From Pantoea eucalypti (GTDB lineage: Bacteria; Pseudomonadota; Gammaproteobacteria; Enterobacterales; Enterobacteriaceae): a stretch of DNA of 64,000 nt. A program made the translations under genes and the position numbers. Location of the stretch: NCBI RefSeq assembly GCF_009646115.1, contig NZ_CP045720.1, positions 1,364,001-1,428,000 of the forward strand. Reading direction: 5' to 3'. Within the stretch, counting starts at the first letter, position 1, and the number at the start of each line of letters is the position of its first letter. Below are positions 60,348-64,000 of the stretch, in pieces. A model generated the notes under the pieces. The model saw only the letters and a program-made list of their open reading frames with translations, did no database searches and was not told the DNA's origin.

Positions 60348-61913
60348 ATGCTCGACACAAATTTGAAAACCCAGCTCAAGGCCTACCTTGAGAAATTAAC
60401 CAGACCTGTTGAGTTGATTGCCACCCTGGATGAGGGTGCAAAATCAACCGAGATCCGTGAACTGTTGGTTGATATCGCCGGCTTGTCTGACAAAGTCAGC
60501 TTCCGCGAAGAGAACGATCGTCAGGTGCGTAAGCCCTCATTTCTGATCACCAACCCAGGTTCGAACAGCGGCCCGCGTTTTGCCGGTTCACCTCTGGGTC
60601 ACGAATTTACCTCACTGGTGCTGGCACTGTTACAGACCGGTGGGCATCCGTCTAAAGAAGCACAGAGCCTGCTGGACCAGATCGCCGCGCTGGACAGCGA
60701 CTTCCATTTCGAAACCTATTATTCACTCTCATGCCATAACTGCCCGGACGTCGTCCAGGCGCTGAACCTGATGGCGGTGATTAACCCGCGCATCAGCCAC
60801 ACTGCTATCGACGGTGGCCTGTTCCAGAACGAGATTCAGGAACGCAACGTGATGGGCGTGCCAGCGGTTTACCTGAATGGTAAAGAGTTTGGTCAGGGCC
60901 GCATGAGCCTGGCGGAAATCGTCAGCAAAGTAGATACCAACGCGGATAAACGTGCAGCGGAAGAGCTGAACAAGCGTGACGCCTATGAAGTCCTGATTAT
61001 CGGCAGTGGCCCTGCGGGTGCAGCGGCAGCCATCTACTCAGCGCGTAAGGGTATCCGTACTGGCCTGATGGGCGAACGTTTTGGCGGCCAGGTACTGGAT
61101 ACGGTGGATATCGAAAACTATATCTCCGTACCGAAAACCGAAGGCGCGAAACTGGCAGGTTCACTACGCGCACACGTCGATGATTACAATGTGGATGTCA
61201 TTGAAAGCCAGAGCGCCATCAAACTGATTCCGGCGGCGAAAGAGGGCGGACTGCATGCCATCGAAACCGCCTCCGGCGCAGTATTGAAGTCTCGCAGTAT
61301 CATTCTGGCAACCGGCGCACGCTGGCGCAATATGGGTGTGCCGGGTGAAGAAGAGTATCGCACCAAAGGCGTCACCTACTGCCCACACTGCGATGGCCCG
61401 CTGTTTAAAGGCAAGCGCACGGCAGTGATCGGCGGCGGTAACTCCGGCGTTGAAGCAGCCATTGACCTGGCGGGTATCGTTGAACATGTTACGCTGCTGG
61501 AGTTTGCCGGTGAGATGCGTGCCGACCAGGTATTGCAGGATAAGCTGCGTAGCCTGAAGAACGTTGATGTCATTCTGAACGCGCAGACCACCGAAGTGAA
61601 AGGCGACGGCACTAAAGTGACCGGCCTGCACTATCTTGACCGTACGACGCAGACCACCCATGAGCTGCCGCTCTCTGGTATCTTCGTTCAGATCGGTCTG
61701 CTGCCAAATACCCCGTGGCTGGAAGGCGCGGTTGAGCGCAATAAAATGGGTGAGATCATCATTGATGGTAAATGCGAAACCAGCCTGAAAGGCGTGTTCG
61801 CGGCGGGCGACTGCACCACCGTGCCGTACAAGCAGATTATTATTGCCAGCGGCGAAGGCGCAAAAGCTTCACTGAGCGCTTTTGACTATCTGATTCGCAC
61901 TAAATCAGCTTAA
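60348..61913 (+). CDS. ahpF: Alkyl hydroperoxide reductase flavoprotein AhpF
   Basis: AhpF uses NADH and FAD to regenerate AhpC. 521 residues as in E. coli. The N-terminal tandem thioredoxin-like domain has the CHNC disulfide (about Cys129/132); the C-terminal thioredoxin-reductase domain has the FAD motif [13 protein letters not shown], the CPHC disulfide in [11 protein letters not shown] (about 345/348), the NADH motif [12 protein letters not shown] and [13 protein letters not shown]. Confidence 0.98.
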   Translation: MLDTNLKTQLKAYLEKLTRPVELIATLDEGAKSTEIRELLVDIAGLSDKVSFREENDRQVRKPSFLITNPGSNSGPRFAGSPLGHEFTSLVLALLQTGGHPSKEAQSLLDQIAALDSDFHFETYYSLSCHNCPDVVQALNLMAVINPRISHTAIDGGLFQNEIQERNVMGVPAVYLNGKEFGQGRMSLAEIVSKVDTNADKRAAEELNKRDAYEVLIIGSGPAGAAAAIYSARKGIRTGLMGERFGGQVLDTVDIENYISVPKTEGAKLAGSLRAHVDDYNVDVIESQSAIKLIPAAKEGGLHAIETASGAVLKSRSIILATGARWRNMGVPGEEEYRTKGVTYCPHCDGPLFKGKRTAVIGGGNSGVEAAIDLAGIVEHVTLLEFAGEMRADQVLQDKLRSLKNVDVILNAQTTEVKGDGTKVTGLHYLDRTTQTTHELPLSGIFVQIGLLPNTPWLEGAVERNKMGEIIIDGKCETSLKGVFAAGDCTTVPYKQIIIASGEGAKASLSAFDYLIRTKSA

Positions 61914-61936
61914 TAACGTTTAGTCAGACAGACAAT

Positions 61937-61970
61937 AGCCCTTCAGCATTCGTGCTGAGGGGCTTTTTTT
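61937..61970 (+). terminator. Terminator of ahpCF
   Basis: A 12-bp stem AGCCCTTCAGCA / TGCTGAGGGGCT (one G-T pair) with a TTCG tetraloop (61937-61964) and a T7 run. It also lies at the end of the convergent permease gene. Confidence 0.92.
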
Positions 61971-61976
61971 AGTCTG

Positions 61977-62936
61977 TTAATAGCCCGCCAGCGTCATCAG
62001 CATCATCCATATCGGCGTCGTTACCGCGGCAAACACCGTAGAAAAGAGCATGCTGGCCGCCGCCGGGCCGGTAATGACATTAAACTTCTGCGACATCAGA
62101 TAAACGTTTACTCCCACCGCCATTGATCCCAGCAGGACTACCACTTTACTCTCCAGCGGCGGCAGACCGGTCAGCCACGCGATAGCCCATACCGTCATCG
62201 GTTGCAGCACCAGCTTCAGCAGGCAAATGGTGTAGCTCTCTTTTAAGCCGTCCCGCACCCGATAGTGCGCCAGGCTCATGCCCAGCGTGACCAGCGACAG
62301 CGGCGCGGCCAGCGAGGCCAGCATCTTTAATGGTTCAGCGGCCAACTGCGGCAACGGGCGTTGCAGAAAACTCCAGGCTGTGCCGCTGAGAATGCCAATG
62401 ATGAGCGGATTCTTCAGCACACCGATCAATGTGCGCCAAAGGCCATTCAGCGAGAAGCTGCCCTGTTTCGCCCACTCGACTGAGACGGTCAGTAAAGTCC
62501 ACAGGATCAGGCTGTTAAACACCAATACCAGTGCCACCGGTGGCAGCGCTTCTGGCCCGAGTAACACGGTGGCCACCGGGATCCCCAGCATCACGTTATT
62601 AGAGAAGATACCGCCCAGGGCAAAGACTGAAGCCGCCACGCCATCCAGATCGAACAGCCTTGTTGCCAGCAGTCGCCCCACGATAAACACCAGCAGGCAA
62701 CTGCCGAAGAAGGCCAGTAACAGGCGCGCATCCACCGGCGGGCTTTGTGAGAAGGTACTCATTACCCGAAACAGCATGCAGGGCAGTGCAACGTTAAACA
62801 CAAAGCGGTTCATCCCTTCGCTGATGCTGGCAGGCCATTTTCCGAGGCGTGTCAGGCAGTATCCCAGTAAGATCAGGATAAATAGCGGGGCAGAAAGATA
62901 AATTTGATGGCTTAAGCTTTCAAACAGCAGTGGCAT
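61977..62936 (-). CDS. AEC-family (auxin efflux carrier-like) permease
   Basis: A 319-residue membrane protein with ten predicted helices in two groups of five around a hydrophilic middle. Typical features: NRFVFNVALPCMLFRVM near residue 45, GIFSNNVMLGIPVATVLLG, and in the second half LAAPLSLVTLGMSLA and GVNVYLMSQKFN. Related enterobacterial proteins include YfdV and malonate transporters (MdcF). Substrate unknown, likely a small organic acid. Stands alone. Confidence 0.87.
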   Translation of the reverse strand: MPLLFESLSHQIYLSAPLFILILLGYCLTRLGKWPASISEGMNRFVFNVALPCMLFRVMSTFSQSPPVDARLLLAFFGSCLLVFIVGRLLATRLFDLDGVAASVFALGGIFSNNVMLGIPVATVLLGPEALPPVALVLVFNSLILWTLLTVSVEWAKQGSFSLNGLWRTLIGVLKNPLIIGILSGTAWSFLQRPLPQLAAEPLKMLASLAAPLSLVTLGMSLAHYRVRDGLKESYTICLLKLVLQPMTVWAIAWLTGLPPLESKVVVLLGSMAVGVNVYLMSQKFNVITGPAAASMLFSTVFAAVTTPIWMMLMTLAGY

Positions 62937-63034
62937 AGAGGGCGTCTGATCAGGCGATGATTAGTTACCAGACTAACAAATTGCTAACTAACTGTTAACT
63001 GGAACGGTGTCTGAACCCTCCGCCGTGAGGGCGA

Positions 63035-63235
63035 CTAATCTAACCAGCGACGCGCCTGTTCATCGGTGATATCACGATAATAGACGCGATGGATTATTTC
63101 GTTACAGCCTGAGCAGCGTGCGGAAATATAGGTTGAAAAATAATATCTGCCACTGGGTGCGACGGCACCCTGACGTTCAATAATAATATCCTGCCATCGA
63201 TGACGGTGTGGAATAAGCGCTAAAAATCGCATCAT
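63035..63235 (-). CDS. Small CxxC protein, 66 residues, unknown
   Basis: A short basic protein with an HRHRW motif near residue 11 and a single CSGC motif near residue 42, followed by an acidic TDEQARRWLD tail. The CxxC with nearby histidines could bind a metal. Two tandem ATGs start it (63235 and 63232); AGGA has better spacing to the second. I recognise no family, although the pattern resembles small proteins annotated in Erwiniaceae. Confidence 0.6.
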   Translation of the reverse strand: MMRFLALIPHRHRWQDIIIERQGAVAPSGRYYFSTYISARCSGCNEIIHRVYYRDITDEQARRWLD

Positions 63236-63502
63236 ACATCCTGCATAGTATGAAGTTCCGCTTCAGGAGGTAACTAACCTCATGAAATAAAATATTTTTT
63301 ACGATGATGCTGCAAGCAGGTTAATTATTATTATGCAGTCAGAGACACTGCAGGAAATATTGCCCACCAGAGTGATTAACAGGGATAACCATAAAGAGGT
63401 ATCCTTTTAGCCCGCAGCATTAAGCCTTTTTTTGTGACCTCAGGCGTTGATCGGGATCATATGAATTGTTTCAGCACGGATTATTTCCCCGACAGGTGTC
63501 GC
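63236..63502. other. AT-rich non-coding interval upstream of the thi promoter
   Basis: No convincing gene. An AGGAGG at about 63265 is followed by ATG AAA TAA, a two-codon frame that is probably chance, within the small inverted repeat GAGGT-N5-ACCTC. The rest is AT-rich. Confidence 0.4.
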
Positions 63503-63531
63503 TTGCTTTCACCGTATAGCTCTCCTATGCT
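63503..63531 (+). promoter_or_regulatory. Probable promoter of the thiM transcript
   Basis: TTGCTT and TATGCT are separated by exactly 17 bases. The expected transcription start, near 63538, would place the TPP aptamer at the very 5' end of the RNA, as in E. coli thiM. Confidence 0.55.
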
Positions 63532-63540
63532 GCAAGCCGT

Positions 63541-63632
63541 AACACGACTCGGGGTGCCGCTTTCCACACGGAAAGGGCTGAGAAAAACCCGCTGACCTGA
63601 ACTGGATAATGCCAGCGTAGGGAAGTCTGATG
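63541..63632 (+). promoter_or_regulatory. TPP riboswitch (THI element)
   Basis: The conserved aptamer parts are all present: ACGACTCGGGGTGCC, a variable hairpin (CTTTCC-N4-GGAAAG type), GGCTGAGAAAAACCC, and CCTGAACTGGATAATGCCAG followed by CGTAGGGAAG. Binding of thiamine pyrophosphate should lower thiM expression. By analogy with E. coli thiM the switch is likely to act by masking the ribosome-binding site; I see no clear T-run terminator between it and the ATG. Confidence 0.95.
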
Positions 63633-63674
63633 CCTGACCGCATTCGCCTTCTTGTTCGCCGGTTGGGAGCTACG

Positions 63675-64000
63675 ATGACACATCAATCTCAACACCTTTC
63701 TGCCGCGCACTTCGCGCCCATCCTGCACACTTTCCGCCGTCAGTCACCGCTGGTGCACTGCATGACCAATGACGTGGTTCAGAACTTCACCGCCAATGTA
63801 CTGCTGGCACTTAATGCCTCACCGGCGATGGTGATCGATCCGGAAGAAGCCGCAGAGTTCAGTGAATTGGCCGATGCGCTGCTGATTAATGTGGGCACGT
63901 TAACCCGCGAACGGCAGCAGGCGATGCAGGCTGCCATCACTGCCGCTAATCTGGCGGGCACACCCTGGACACTCGATCCGGTTGCGGTCGGCGCGCTGAC
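63675..64000 (+). CDS. thiM: Hydroxyethylthiazole kinase ThiM, 5' part
   Basis: ThiM phosphorylates 4-methyl-5-(2-hydroxyethyl)thiazole in thiamine salvage. The first 108 codons are in the window; the gene continues beyond it. The segment [39 protein letters not shown] (in pieces) and [12 protein letters not shown] are family signatures, with the substrate-contacting [10 protein letters not shown] block near the N-terminus. The ATG (63675) has GGGAG upstream and follows the TPP riboswitch by about 40 bases, which supports the assignment. Confidence 0.95.
   Translation, partial: MTHQSQHLSAAHFAPILHTFRRQSPLVHCMTNDVVQNFTANVLLALNASPAMVIDPEEAAEFSELADALLINVGTLTRERQQAMQAAITAANLAGTPWTLDPVAVGAL

Overview
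The window looks like chromosome from a Pantoea/Erwinia-type member of the Enterobacterales (GC-rich, no plasmid or phage hallmarks). Most genes can be recognised from their close resemblance to Escherichia coli K-12 proteins, and gene order follows the E. coli region around ompC, yej, fru, mgl and metG. It differs by insertions, losses and lineage-specific genes. All assignments come from reading the sequence; no database search was run.

Layout. 1-4184: 3' end of an OmpC-type porin, a predicted 36-residue membrane protein, apbE-alkB and the exporter yojI. 4414-7647: accessory stretch with a secreted carboxylesterase, an EntD-like phosphopantetheinyl transferase and two small unknown proteins. 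7771-26954: conserved core with tRNA-Pro(GGG), yejM (pbgA), yejL, yejK, rplY, radD, rsuA, bcr, yejG, the yejABEF peptide importer, the cyclic-di-GMP phosphodiesterase rtn, mepS, lpxT, the zinc GTPase yeiR (with a candidate Zur box) and yeiP (efpL). 27118-36498: yeiW, the fructose operon fruBKA with two Cra operators, nfo, yeiH, a DUF1232 protein, yeiE and lysP. 36714-38645: a Fur box and a two-gene FecCD/FecE-type iron importer. 38789-42998: formaldehyde detoxification (fghA/yeiG and frmA), then a LysR regulator divergent from an MFS transporter. 43123-50108: folE, yeiB, galS and mglBAC with galactose operators and CRP sites. 50171-50431: an unexplained intergenic repeat cluster. 50551-59465: sanA, maeA, cdd, yohKJ, metG, mrp and a GNAT acetyltransferase. 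59618-61913: ahpCF behind an OxyR-type site. 61977-64000: an AEC-family permease, a small CxxC protein, a TPP riboswitch and the start of thiM.

The genes mostly serve envelope maintenance (yejM, lpxT, mepS, sanA, porin), sugar and peptide import (fru, mgl, yej), stress defence (ahpCF, alkB, nfo, radD, frmA/fghA) and translation (rplY, rsuA, efpL, metG, tRNA-Pro). I found no complete new defence or biosynthetic system. The best leads are the repeat family shared by 50171-50431 and 31507-31534, the Zur-like box at yeiR, the iron importer without its binding protein, the twin hairpins after lysP, and several very small genes.
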